The notes below the pieces were generated by a model. That model worked only from the letters and a program-made list of their open reading frames with translations, made no database searches and was not told the DNA's origin. Source: Pegoplata infirma (lineage: Eukaryota > Arthropoda > Insecta > Diptera > Anthomyiidae). Taken from it: 64,000 nt of DNA. The stretch spans positions 744,001 to 808,000 of the forward strand of contig CAWUER010000514.1 of assembly GCA_963921195.1 (NCBI GenBank), written 5' to 3'. The position numbers and the translations under genes were made by a program. Positions 22,600 to 33,849 of the stretch are shown here, piece by piece (the stretch's first letter is position 1; every line of letters starts with the position of its first letter).

Positions 22600-24070
22600 T
22601 GCCCTAGTAAAATTTGACGCAGGAAATATTTGTAAAACTTTTTAACCCTCTGCCTTTTTTTATAGACTTTTTTGTATTTCTTTTAAAAAGGACAAAAATT
22701 ACCTCTTAAACCGTGAGCTAGAGGGTTAATTTATTCAAAGAAAAGAATCATCATTAAATTTTATAAAACACATCAGAACTTCATTTTTAGCTCAAAAGTA
22801 TATTTGCACTGTTTTTTTCGATATTTATTAACACTGCTTTGGTAAAAAAAATAACGAACATTGATTGTTTATACTTGACCCTTTTTAAGCATTTTGCGCA
22901 TGTCGCACAAACTTTGAACATTTGACAACCCCTACACTGAAAAAAATAACTATACTGAAATTAAATAAATACTGTTATTAATTTCAGTAGACAATTTTTT
23001 TTTTTCAATTTACATCAACTTATCTTAATATAAGGTGGTTTTACTTAAAACAAAGAAAATAAACTTGAAGATAGTACATGCAAATACTTAAAAAAGCACA
23101 AGAGTTTTCCTTAATTTGCTTTTTTAAATTAAGTTAAATATTCTTTACATTTATGGGGAAGTGATTGCATTTAAGAAAAAAGGGGTTTATTAAAAACATT
23201 TGTTTTACTTAAAAGAAAAAAAATGAAATTGTGTGCAAAAATAATAAATAAGTTCGTAACTTACTTAAAAATAGTATAGACATTTTCAAGACCTTAAATT
23301 AAATAAGTACTTATCTTTAATTCCAAAACGCATTATCTTTAATTTGAACAATTTTTGTTTTAATTTAAGAAAAAAGTAATCTTTATTTTATTGATTTCAT
23401 TGACTTTAGTTCAATCCATATCTTCATCAGTTTAAGAAAGAATTTACTTAACTTAAGGAAAAAATACTTTAGGTATTTTGGGAATTCCATCCGGGGGCCC
23501 CATCTGGAGACCCCATGAGACCCTAACTTTAAATCAAAATTTCGATTTTCGCGGAATTTTCAAATGCCTATAACTCTGCAAATACTGCAGATATGAAAAA
23601 AAATCTAAAGACATTTTTGTAGTCCTTAACGCCGAAGACCCGAAAGCTCTCCGAGTTATAGTTTTCGAGTTATTTCATAATCAAATTTCTCAAGACCCCA
23701 TTCCCATATCTCGAAAACTAAGCAAGATATAGCGATTCTGACCGAAATTTTGGATTAAAATCAATAGTGACCCTATAATAGCATATGCTTTAAATGGACG
23801 TTTTATTAGACTTCTGTGTTTAGTTTTTGAAAAAGGACTAAAATGAGCCCGTAAAATGGCAGTTAAAATGTTCTAAGAAAAGAACCGCAATAAAATTTCA
23901 CTGAAGACATCAAATCATATTTTGATGCTCAGATGTGTTTTTATTATAATATTTTTGACGTTTTCCAAACGCCTTTGATAAAAAAAAAATAAAAACTTCA
24001 GTGGGCTATAAAAAATAAATCCGAACTGACTTTGCAAAACCCTTTGGTGATTTTGTCCATTTGATGGTCT
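22600..24070 (-). repeat. Dispersed repeat R1 (copy 2, inverted)
   Basis: The reverse complement matches 2760-3500, from the TTAACCCTCT text to the CTTTGCAAAACCCTTTGGTG end. About 22935-23770 is extra DNA absent from copy 1: an AT-rich block starting ACACTGAAAAAAATAAC and a block with GGGGGCCCCATCTGGAG, suggesting insertion(s). A TTAA-flanked CCCT unit lies at 22646-22725. Confidence 0.65.
22646..22725. mobile_element. 80-bp TTAA/CCCT unit
   Basis: It begins CCCTCTGCC after TTAA (22642-22645) and ends GCTAGAGGG before TTAA (22726-22729). Same layout as the 3002 unit. Confidence 0.45.
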
Positions 24071-24105
24071 ACTTTCATATGGCGTGTGAATAAGTTATAA
24101 GTATA

Positions 24106-25368
24106 TGGGTGAAATCAAAAAATGTCAACCAAACCATGTAATCGTGTAATATCTCATACATGGGTTAAAGTATTCGCATATTTTTTAATGTACAACGTCG
24201 CATAGATTGGCGTTCTACATAACTAACAACAATCCGGATACTAGTAAGCTATTTTAAACAAGTTATTTTCATTTTTGTAGGTCAAATGTAAACTCCGTCG
24301 CCAGTAACATTTTCAATTTTTAAACTTTAACCGGTTATATCTTAAAAACCAATAACCCAAACTCTTAATAATTGACTACATTTTTAAAGAGGGCATGTTG
24401 ACGTTCTTAAAAAATATTTTTGTATAGTCATAACTATCTCTTTTACCCATACAAACACGGCTTCAATTGTGTAACGATTTTTCGACACTTTTTTCGACAT
24501 TATGGAACCTGACAATTTTGTTGTTTTTGACGTATTGTGTTTAGAAAAATAATAGGTTATTGCCCCATTTAATAAACGCGAGGCAATAAAGTATCATTTT
24601 GCATCATTGGTTTCAAGTTTGCTCCCTGCATATTAATTTCCCTGTATGAAAAGCTAAATCCTAAATGAAAAATCGAAAAATGCTGTAAACTCCGTCTCCA
24701 CGTTTACAACAAAACTACTTAGCGTGCATCTGAAATATCGTCATATTGTGACGTATCTAGTTGACATCCAATAGTTTTTTTTCGGAAACCAATTTCCGAC
24801 GAATAGTTTTCGAAAAAAAGGGCAAAAAGTTATGAAATGTAAACTCCGTCTCTGTAAACTCCGTCAACTTTCTTTTTTTTTGCAGATTGCATTAAAAAAC
24901 CTTATGAAGTTGTTAAAACCGTCGCAAATATTAACACTAGTCATTCAAAAAAGTAAAAAAACTTATTTTAACAGAAAGAATAATAAATTTATTTTACATT
25001 TCCTTAGAAAAATCCTATTAAAATGAAAAATAATTGTAAAATCTTTAATAACAAAAACCAAAAAAAAATCCTAATTACAAAAATTGTTAGCAGTTACATA
25101 AATAAGTGTTTTAAATTACAATAAAATGTTTTCAAAGAAAATTCAAAAAATTTAATGTATTTTTCTAAGGTGAATGTAAACTCCGTCACCAAAAAAATCA
25201 TAAAAATGTCGATAAAATTTGTTTGAAACAGTTTGTAGAAGAGATCTTTTATAATTATATTAGTAGTGATGTATCATATCGATTTTAATAAAAAAATTTA
25301 CCGAAAATTAAAATTTTTTGTTTGTACAATTTTGGCTCAAAAACACTGACATTTTTTGATTTCACCCA
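24106..25368. mobile_element. TA-target TIR element, copy 2 (uninterrupted)
   Basis: Inverted relative to copy 1 in the 5' LTR, with the same TGGGTGAAATC / GATTTCACCCA ends and TA on each side (24104-24105, 25369-25370). It lacks the foldback, so it is the uninterrupted 1263-bp form. The 13-mer (here TGTAAACTCCGTC) occurs at 24287, 24684, 24838, 24853 and 25175. No coding frame of note. Confidence 0.9.
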
Positions 25369-25379
25369 TATATTAAACT

Positions 25380-25855
25380 CACGTTGTTTAATATTATTTC
25401 GTGGTTTTACTTATGTATTAAAAGTAAATGTTATAGTAAAATTTTATGTGAGAAAACTGAGAGAAATCTACACTCTAAAAAATGAGTCCAGTTTCCTACT
25501 ATAAATTGGGTAAACTTCAACAAATTCAAATATTATACTACTATAAATGTGTAAATTTCCAATAATTTTTTGGTACAACCACACATTTTGTGTAAATTTA
25601 CCCAATTTATAGTAGGAAACTGAAATCATTTTAATTAGAGTGTATAGATAAAAAATATGTGAAAGTGTTTTTTTTTAATTTGGTTATTTTGTGATTTCTT
25701 TAGACTTTTTCATTAAATTTGGAATAAAAAGTAAATTATTAATTTTTTATTTACTTAATTCGCGCTGTTTTATATTACTTCGTGGTTTTAACAATGTATT
25801 ACAATTTAAGGTTGGAGTAAAATTTTGTGCGAGAAAGCTAAGTGAAAACCATTTT
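25380..25855 (+). repeat. Diverged direct duplication around a MITE
   Basis: Segments about 25385-25468 and 25758-25850 share a motif run with TTCGTGGTTTTA and GTAAAATTTT followed by GAGAAA. The small ORFs 25322-25504 and 25691-25969 owe their similarity to this. A related phrase recurs near 38030-38070. Confidence 0.5.
25471..25642. mobile_element. 172-bp MITE, TA target
   Basis: The palindromic ends CACTCTAA / TTAGAGTG enclose complementary segments with CCTACTATAAATTGGGTAAA and its complement. TA lies on each side (25469-25470, 25643-25644). Confidence 0.7.
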
Positions 25856-26074
25856 TTATTATTTTTAATTCTATTAAAAGATCTTTACAATTTCATACAT
25901 ATATTTCATTTTAAAAATAAAAGTAGCATTAATTCAATGAAAGTATTTCATTTCAAAAATAAAAAGTAGGATTTATTCAATGAAAGTATTTCATAAGAAT
26001 TTAATACTTTTTTTATTAAAGTAACGAAAAATTTTCATAAAATACAATTTATATTTTGTATGACCAATTTTCAT

Positions 26075-26225
26075 TAATTTAATGAAACTTTTTCTTTCAA
26101 TTACATTTTATCCTACCTATTTCATTATTTCAATGAAACTCTAGAAATTTTAAATAATTTAATGAAACTTGTTCTTTCAATTACATTTTATGCTACCTAT
26201 TTCATTAATTCAATGAAACCCTACA
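26075..26225 (+). repeat. ~80-bp tandem duplication
   Basis: Two copies of text with TTTAATGAAAC, TTCTTTCAATTACATTTTAT and CTACCTATTTCATTA follow each other with few differences. Confidence 0.6.
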
Positions 26226-26301
26226 TACGTTCCTGTTTAACGTCATTTTTCATAACATTAATGTAGATTATTTAATTTTTATTTCGGCTTTAGGTCAGGA
26301 A

Positions 26302-26642
26302 AAACAATAAAAACTAAAAAGTTATTTTTTTTAATTTTATTATTTATTTTTATTTTAAATTTTCCGATATTTCGGTCAAATTCTTTGACCATCATCTGGG
26401 ATATTTTAAAAAAGAAAAACAAATAAATATTCCGTCTCCACTGTTTATTGTTTGAGATCTTGTCCTCAGTTAAGGAAAAGATCTCAAACAATAAACAGTG
26501 GATACGGAATATTTATTTGTTTTTCTTTTTTAAAATATCCCAGATGATGGTCAAAGAATTTGACCGAAATATCGGAAAATTAAAAATAAAAATAAAATAA
26601 ATAATAAAATTAATAAAAATAACTTTTTAGTTTTTTATTGTT
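26302..26642. repeat. Foldback, ~160 bp arms, Penelope-like text
   Basis: The arms mirror around 26470, from AACAATAAAAACTAAAAAG at the left to its complement at the right. They contain GATGGTCAAAGAATTTGACC then GAAATATCGG, a phrase resembling the conserved terminal text of Penelope-like elements. That resemblance is from memory and is weak evidence. No coding region. Confidence 0.6.
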
Positions 26643-27060
26643 GTAAATAATTACAACAAAAAGGTCAACAAAATATAAAAATAAATTAATGTAGGTTTTC
26701 ATTATTGTCATGTACAAATTTCTATCAGTGTTGACTCCAACCAACTCGAGTTTTTATATGAGAACACCTACAAAGTTTTATATATATATTTTTTTTTTAA
26801 CTCGAACGATTATAACATTTATCGAAGCTTTTGTAAAACTCATAAAAACGATGTACCGATCGAGTTAGCTAGTTATACCATATTCGCAGACAATGTTTAA
26901 AAAAACATCGTTTAACTTTTGTGTTTAAAATTAAACGAAAGTGTCGCATTGCCAGTAGTTTAAAAAAGCATCCGCTTCTCTTCTGGTTCGATGAGCAGAG
27001 GATGTTTTTTTGATGACAACTTAACACAGGGTTGTTATTTCGTGTTTATGGGGAAACCAG
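26643..27060. other. AT-rich DNA, no gene seen
   Basis: Holds short CGAT/CGAG-rich inverted words (26750-26875) but nothing I can classify. Confidence 0.4.
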
Positions 27061-27199
27061 TGTTGCCATAAGAGAATTTTGAAAAAATGCTAAATGGCAG
27101 GAAAAAAGTGCTAAAATGCTCTACAGACCAAAAGAAAGTACTAGATTTGTTTTTAATTTGTTCTTTCATTAAATCAACAAATTATGATTTGTGACAATA

Positions 27200-27700
27200 A
27201 CCGGTACACATATTTTCTTTAATTGCGTTTTAATAATTGCAATTGGGTTTCTAAATTTCAATTAGGATTTTTAAATTTCAATTAGTCACTTCCTAATTAC
27301 CATTTAGATTTCTGAATTTCCAATGGTCTTCTTAATTTTGATTGTTTTTTCTGAATTTCAAAAAGGATTTCTGTTTATCAATTGGGTTTTCTTAATTTAT
27401 TTTTTTTTTTGTTATAAACTATAACCACCAATTATTTTTTTTTTTTCAATTACAATTTTCTAAATTTCAACTGGACTTTCAAAATTTCTACTGGGTTTTT
27501 TAAATTTCAATTGGGTTTTCTGAATTTCAAATTGGGATTTTTCAATTAATCTTTTATTAATTTCAATTTGCATTTCTGAATTTCAATTGGGTTTTCTGAA
27601 TTTTAACTTTAATTTCTAAGTTTTAATTTATATTTTCTTAATTTTTGTATTCCAATTTATATTTTCTTAATTTCTTGGGGTTCCTGAATTTCAATTGAGA
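27200..27700 (+). repeat. Degenerate minisatellite, TTTCTGAATTTCAATTGGG-like unit
   Basis: A 19-30 nt word (TTTCTGAATTTCAATTGGG and variants) recurs roughly 15 times with irregular spacing. Related words appear at 35335-35560. It has stops in all frames. Confidence 0.65.
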
Positions 27701-28085
27701 GCCATGAAATAAGTCCCAAAAAATAAAATTAAATAAGGCCCAAAAATTCTATACGATTTGTTATTTAATGTTGAAATAATTCCCAATAAATGATTGTTTT
27801 TTTATATTTTCATTTATTTTTTCTGTGGAAAATACTTTTTTTATCTGTTTTTTATGATTTTTTTGTTTATTTCTTTAAAACAGCTTATTTATCAGTTTGT
27901 GATCAAATGTAGCAAAATTTTTCTACGCTACCAGTGATGAGAAGCGCTCACTCAACATGTTGACTGAAATGTCAAAAATTCAACTGTTCAGCAGAATGTT
28001 GAGGAGCAGCTGAGTAGCAGCTTTCTCTGCTGAACGTACCCATTGTCAGCTTCCTTAGTAATTAGGGGTTTCAGAAATAGTTTAA

Positions 28086-28202
28086 GGCTGTTATTCATAA
28101 TACTTATAGTAGACTTATTGCAGGTTTATTTGACAAATATGTCTGCAATATCTGTCAAATAAACCTACTTTAGTTATATTTAAATTTTTATGAATAACCA
28201 CC
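28086..28202. mobile_element. 117-bp palindromic MITE
   Basis: The ends GGCTGTTATTCATAA and TTATGAATAACCACC are near-complements, and inner segments with GGTTTATTTGACA are also mirrored. The target duplication is unclear. Confidence 0.6.
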
Positions 28203-28209
28203 TAAATGT

Positions 28210-28910
28210 TTAAAAAAAATTTCGTTGACTTCCGCCACTCCCCCTGTCTTGAAGGCCAAAAATCCGGCTACGTAACAGATTATATATATAAACTGAACAA
28301 AATTCACAATGGATTTTTTTTGTATCTTCGCCCTTTCACTGGATATCCAGGTCAGTGTTGATCTTCGCCATAGTCCGTACCATATGCATCCCAATTTTAT
28401 CTTTCAAAGTCAAAATTAGGTAAGTTGTAAAAACATAATTTTTCCACGCCCATTTCTTCTCTTAATTCTCCGTCCATATTCCAAAATTTGTAAATCTGAC
28501 CACTTTAGGATAAGTTCCATCGTTAGTACTATACTCGTATCCAAGCCCCTTTTCCCTCTTAATTCTCCGTCCACAATCCAAAAATTTTAAGTCTGACTAC
28601 TTTAGGATATTGTCCAGTGTCAGGACAATATGCTGGCCAATAAAGTTAGTTAAATTAAAAAAAAAGAAAACGCAGTATTGCCTTGCCCCTTTTTCCTCTA
28701 AACTCTCCGTCTACATTCCAAAAATGTTAATTCGGACTACTTTAGAATATCCTTTATAGTAAGGACTACATGTTAGGGATTTTCAGCTTCCTTATTCATT
28801 GGGGTGGAGCTTAAAATTATTTTTGCCAAGTCCCCTTTTTCTCGTAATTCACCGCCTACAGGCAAAAAATCCGGCTTCGTAAGAGTCCGTCCCTGGTGTT
28901 TTACTATATA
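28210..28910 (+). repeat. ~160-bp degenerate tandem array, left part
   Basis: Units recur with the order 'cacgccc', ATTCTCCGTCCACA, 'cgactactttaggatat', 'tttcagcttcctaa'. ATTCTCCGTCC-type words lie near 28470, 28564, 28703 and 28846. The same array in the same orientation continues at 33850-34985 after the 4.8 kb palindrome. It may derive from a mini-me/Helentron core. Confidence 0.65.
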
Positions 28911-29668
28911 CATTAGGGCGGGTCGATTTTTTTTGTCAAAAATCGTATAGCAAAAACATAATCTAAAATAAATTCTAAGAACATTTCCCAAAGAAACCAT
29001 GTTTCTAAAATCAAACCCTATACCGCGCCTAACGACATGAAGATTTGTCCGTCCGTCCTTTTTTTCATAAGCAAAACATAGAACCTGACTCTTTTTTGGT
29101 GTTTGTGTTAATTTTTGGGCTTTGGTGTGCTCTGAGGTATATAGAAAAATTTTATTGGCAACATATTTGTAGAACATTTCATTCCCACCCTCCCCCTCTT
29201 TCGGGGTGTTTTTTGCGATTTGTTAGAATAGAGCCAAAAAATACCGTTATGAGAGGGAGTTAGAGGGTTAATATGTTTCACAAAAATATTTGTCATAATA
29301 TTTTCTACAAAGTTGTTGAACATACCCTACACCTCAGATGTAAAGAAAACATAGTTTTATATACCGATATGCTGCAAGAACATATCCAGCGGCAATGTTT
29401 TACTAATTGCCGCTGGATATAATTCGAACAATTTGTGGGATTATGACCGGCAAGTATATTAGACATAATCCCTGAAATGGAGAAATAAATGATTAGATTG
29501 ATTTGTAATGAAAACGCCACAGACGAAAAATTATGATAAGAAATTTTAACAATAAATCGCTGATTTTAGCGTTAATCCATGATAATTTTACTCCATTATT
29601 TATTTCATATTGGGTTGCAGTATACTAACATGTAGCGTGATACTCTGAAAGTAAGTGCGGGGGTTGTA

Positions 29669-29679
29669 GGTTCGATTCC
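29669..29679 (+). promoter_or_regulatory. Pol III B-box-like sequence, left arm
   Basis: GGTTCGATTCC fits the B-box consensus of tRNA-type promoters. I find no good A-box or cloverleaf, so this is not called a tRNA. The mirror copy is at 33011-33021. Confidence 0.4.
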
Positions 29680-29787
29680 CTCCAAAGCCTTTGTATGTTA
29701 ATTACAAAGGGAAGCTGGCTTTTCTTAGTAAATAAAAGTATTTCATTGAGGATCATAATATTTCGTAAAAAAAACACAGATACTTTT

Positions 29788-31102
29788 GAGGCATTCCACA
29801 CCAAATGTCCCGCTACAGAAAAACATATGTCCCGTAAATTTCTGAATAGGTTGTTTGGATAGCCCTATATGGAACTAAGAAAATTTCGTTTTTGGTTTTT
29901 CTAATTTTCAAAAACTGGGCTTAGGAGGGATGGTCAAATATTGGAAAATGGTCAAATTTGTGGCGAGTTGCCTTGATTAAATATTTATCACATTAAAACG
30001 GAATGCACCACAATCTTAAAAAATTTACATTCTTATATAGTTTTGTATGGCCTATAGAATAAAATTTTTTTCTTTAGAAAATTTTCAGAACCCGTTCTGA
30101 AATTTTCCATTTGTTAAAAAAGTCAATTTATCAAAAATCCGGCCACTTTTTTTTCTTTTTTTAAATTTTTTTTTTTTTAAGTTTAGATGTTTGTCCATAC
30201 ACACAAAAAAAATCAGAAATGTATTTTTCGTTTTTTTCGAGAAAATCGCATTTGAATTTTAAATTTCATAACAATTTTGTAATTTGCTTGTACCCAGCAA
30301 AATTTTCCGTTCCAAATAATCGGTTCCAGAACGCATCATATTACCCTGCAACCGGTTCTACTTAACATTCCAGAATCAATGATTTTTGTTTGAAATTGTC
30401 CCGAAAGCAATCGTTTTTTAGAGCAAGTAGTTTTTTTGAAAAATAATTTTACATAGAAAATTTTGTTGTGATTACCGTAGAATATATTCAAGAATCTATT
30501 GTAATAGGAATCTGTTCCAAAAAATTTTCCTGGGTATTTTCTTGTTTTAACGTGTCGAATGAGTAATATTCATGCCATTAATATTACTCATTCGCAACTT
30601 TAAAACAAGAAAATACAAGCAAATTACAAAATTGTTATGAAATTTAAAATTCTAATGGGATTTTCTCGAAAAATAAATTTCTGATTTTTTTTTGTGTGGA
30701 TGGACAAACATCTAAACTTTAAAAAAAAATTAAAAAAAAAAAAAAAGTGGCCGGAATTTTGATAAATTGATTTTTTTAACAAATGGAAAATTTCAGAACG
30801 GGTTCTGAAAAATTTTCAAGGAAAAAAAATTTATTCGATAGCCCATACGAAACTATATAAGAATGTAAATTTTTAAGATTGTGGTGCATTCGGGTTTAAT
30901 GTGATAAATATTTAATCAAGGCAACTCGCCACAAATTTGACCATTTTTCCAATATTTGACCACGCCTCCTAAGCCCAGTTTTTGAAAAATTGAAAAACCG
31001 AAAACGCAATTTTCTAAGTTCCATATAGGGCTATCCATACAAGCTATTCAGAAGTTTATGGTACACGTGTTTTTTTCGCTGGACATTTGGTGTGGATGCC
31101 TC
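29788..31102. mobile_element. Foldback element, 1315 bp, inside left arm
   Basis: The ends are GAGGCATTCCACACCAAATG / CATTTGGTGTGGATGCCTC. The arms mirror around 30570 and share text such as CAAGGCAACTCGCCAC. The opposite arm of the big palindrome (near 32295-32310) shows the empty site, giving a TTTT target duplication (29784-29787, 31103-31106). No ORF. Confidence 0.85.
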
Positions 31103-31550
31103 TTTTGTGGGATGAAATTGGAGATTTGCTTATCGGAGAGGAAAAAATCTGTGTCCGATAAAAATTTTGATAACTGAATATTTTTTTTACATCAGTATTT
31201 GATTTATTTTGTGTAAATTTTTTTTTTTTAATTTTTGTAAAAAAAAAATTTCGAGTGTAAATTTTTTTGAGTGTAATTTTTATTTTTTTTTTTGAGTGTA
31301 GTATTTTTTTTTAGTTTTTTTGAGTGACAAAAACAGTTTCTAAAATATTTTTTTTGGCTTACCATTCCTTTTCAAAGCGGGTTTAGCGTTTTTTTCAACA
31401 CTGGAGTTCGGGTTAAAACCCATCTGAAATTCCCCATTTTGCTAATAACTTATGAACCACTGGACAGATTTCGCTGAAATTTAGTATTAATCTGACCGGA
31501 AGTATAACTATTATATACGCCACGCTTCAGCAGCTTACCTTAGAGCTGCA

Positions 31551-31622
31551 AAACTATCGATAGTCTTCCCATTCGATATTTTCGATAGTTTGTTTTTAAA
31601 CTATCGATAGTATCGGATATTT
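31551..31622. promoter_or_regulatory. CGATA / TATCGATA cluster at palindrome centre
   Basis: Two complete TATCGATA palindromes (near 31555 and 31602) and further CGATA words lie within 70 bp. In flies TATCGATA is the DREF site and CGATA clusters bind BEAF-32. Function here is inference. Confidence 0.35.
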
Positions 31623-32365
31623 TAAGGAATTGTAAGATTTTGCGTAAAATTACGGTTTTTTTCATTACATATATATGTACATTAGGGCGGGTCGATTTGT
31701 ATGGATCGAAAAAAATTGAAAAATCGTATAGCAAAAACAAAATCTACAAGAAATTCTAAGAAACTTTTCCAAAGAAACCATTGGTCTAAAATCAAACCCT
31801 ATACCGCGCCTAACGACATGAAAATCCGTCTGTCCGTCTGTCTGTGTGAAACACGCTAACTTTCAAATGTTAGCGGAAGAATGAAAAATATATACGGCAA
31901 GCTGCTGAAGCATGGCGTATATATTTGTTATACTTCCGGTCAGATTAATACTAAATTTCAGCGAAATCTGTCCAGTGGTTCATAAGTTATTAGCAAAATG
32001 GGGAATTTCAGTTGTGTTTTAACCCGAACTCCCGTGTTGAAAAAGCCCTTAACCCGCTTTGAAAAGGAATGGTAAGCCAAAAAAATATTTTAGAAACTAT
32101 TTTTGTCAGTCAAAAAAACTAATACACTCAAAAAAATTTACACTCAAAAAATTTTTTTTACAAAAATTTAAAAAAAAATAATTTTTACTCAAAATAAAAC
32201 AAATACTTTTCTAAAAAAAATATTCAGTTTTCAAAAATTTTTATCGAACACAGCTTTTTTCCTCTCCGATATGCAACTCTTTAATTTCATCCTATAAAAG
32301 TATCTGTGTGTTTGTTTTTTTTTACGAAATATTATGATCCTCAATAACATACTTTTATTTACTTA

Positions 32366-32953
32366 CAAGGGAAGTATCTCAACCCTTATGAACCGATTTG
32401 CCTGAAACTTAAAATATATATAAATGAGACGATTTTAAGGTTGGGGTGTCTCGGCTTATCGGCCATATCAGTGTTTAAAAATTTCGTTGTCCCCTTATGA
32501 AACAATGAGGACCTTCGGGAAAATTTCGATAACTCCCGAACTAACAGGAATGTCGTCTAGAGCAAAAATACGTGTCGACTTAAATTTAATAAAGATTATT
32601 TCGTATTCATATGGATATCGTAGGTCTATGCCTTCATATGAATACCCCCCAAAATTTGCACATTTTCATGAAAAAAATATTTAACGAAGCAAAATTTTTA
32701 CGGGGTTATGCCACCGTTGAATAGGCATTAAAAAATCCTTTCTTCTCATATGGAAACATCATATAGTTTCTTTGAAAGAAATCGCTAAAAAATCCAAAAA
32801 ACGATTTTTTCGCCAAATTTTGACCCATTTTTTGAACCCCTAAATCCCCGATATGGCCGATAAGCCGAGACACCCCAACCTTAAAATGGTCTCATTTAAA
32901 TATATTTTAAGTTTCAGGCAAATCGGTTCATAAGGGTTGAGATACTTCCCTTG
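32366..32953. mobile_element. CAAGGGAAGT-family MITE, 588 bp, in right arm
   Basis: Ends CAAGGGAAGTATCTCAACCC / GGGTTGAGATACTTCCCTTG are flanked by TTA (32363-32365 and 32954-32956). The mirrored left arm near 29725 is the empty site (TTAGTAAATAAAAG). The inner sequence is also partly palindromic. The 65-codon ORF at 32487 shows no domain. Confidence 0.85.
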
Positions 32954-33010
32954 TTAGAAAAATCCGCTGCACCAGCTTCCCTTTGTAATTAACATACAAA
33001 GGCTTTGGAG

Positions 33011-33021
33011 GGAATCGAACC
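33011..33021 (-). promoter_or_regulatory. Pol III B-box-like sequence, right arm
   Basis: GGAATCGAACC is the complement of the B-box-like GGTTCGATTCC in the left arm, in the same mirrored context (an AAAGGCTTTGGAGG flank). Confidence 0.4.
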
Positions 33022-33849
33022 CACAACCCCTGCACTTACTTTCAGAATATCACGCTACATGTTAATATAATGCAGCCCAATATAAAATAAATAATGGTGT
33101 AAAATTATCTTGGATTAACGATAAAAGCAGCGATTTATTGATAAATTTTCTTATTATAATTTTTTGTCTGTGGCGTTTTCATTACAAATCAATCTAATTA
33201 TTTATTTCTCCATTTCAGTTATTATGAAAAAAAAATATATACATCGGCAATTAGTAAAACATTGCCGCTGGATATGTTCTTGCAACATATCGGTATATAA
33301 AACTATGTTTTCTTTACATCTGAGGTGTAGGGTATGTTCAGCAACTTTGTAGAAAATATTATGGCAAATATTTTTGTGGAACATATTAACCCTCTAACTC
33401 CCTCTCATAACGGTATTTTTTGGCTCTATTCTAACAAATCGCAAAAAACACCCCGAAAGAGTGGGAGGATGGGGATGAAATGTTCTACAAAAATGTTGCC
33501 AATAAAATTTTACTATATACCTCAGAGCACACTAAAGCCCAAAAATTAACACAAACACCAAAAAAGAGTAAAGTTCTATGTTTTGCTTATGAAAAAAAGG
33601 ACGGACGGACAAATATTCATGTCGTTAGGCGCGGTATAGGGTTTGATTTTAGAAACATGGTTTCTTTGGGAAATGTTCTTAGAATTTCCTGTAGATTATG
33701 TTTTTGCTATACGATTTTTGACAAAAAAAATCGACCCGCCCTACTGTACATACATATACATTTTATGCTTTTAAGTCCACTAATGAAAATCAAAAGTCGC
33801 TAGATACACAAAATATAAGAGAAAAAAAAAATTATAAATACAGAAAATA

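Larger units (their letters stand above)
28911..33748. repeat. 4.8-kb composite palindrome
   Basis: The outer ends are CATTAGGGCGGGTCGATTT and its complement AAATCGACCCGCCCTA. The left arm is 28911-31540 (broken by a foldback at 29788-31102) and the right arm 31891-33748 (broken by a MITE at 32366-32953). Without those, each arm is about 1.3 kb and carries the same landmarks in mirror order. The centre (31541-31890) includes another copy of the outer end at 31680, suggesting two head-to-head element copies. The small ORFs here (28773-29177, 33480-33803) are mirrored arm sequence. Confidence 0.8.

Noticed and set aside
27060..27120. Another hAT end (GTGTTGCCATAAG)
   Set aside because: No matching opposite end or target duplication was found nearby.
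29610..29700. Possible tRNA gene around the B-box-like GGTTCGATTCC
   Set aside because: No A-box, no acceptor stem pairing and no cloverleaf could be drawn; kept only as a B-box-like motif.
28773..33803. Mirrored ORFs (134 and 107 aa) that look like a conserved protein
   Set aside because: They come from the arms of the palindrome and share residues only because the DNA is duplicated; composition is Lys/Asn/Phe-rich without motifs.
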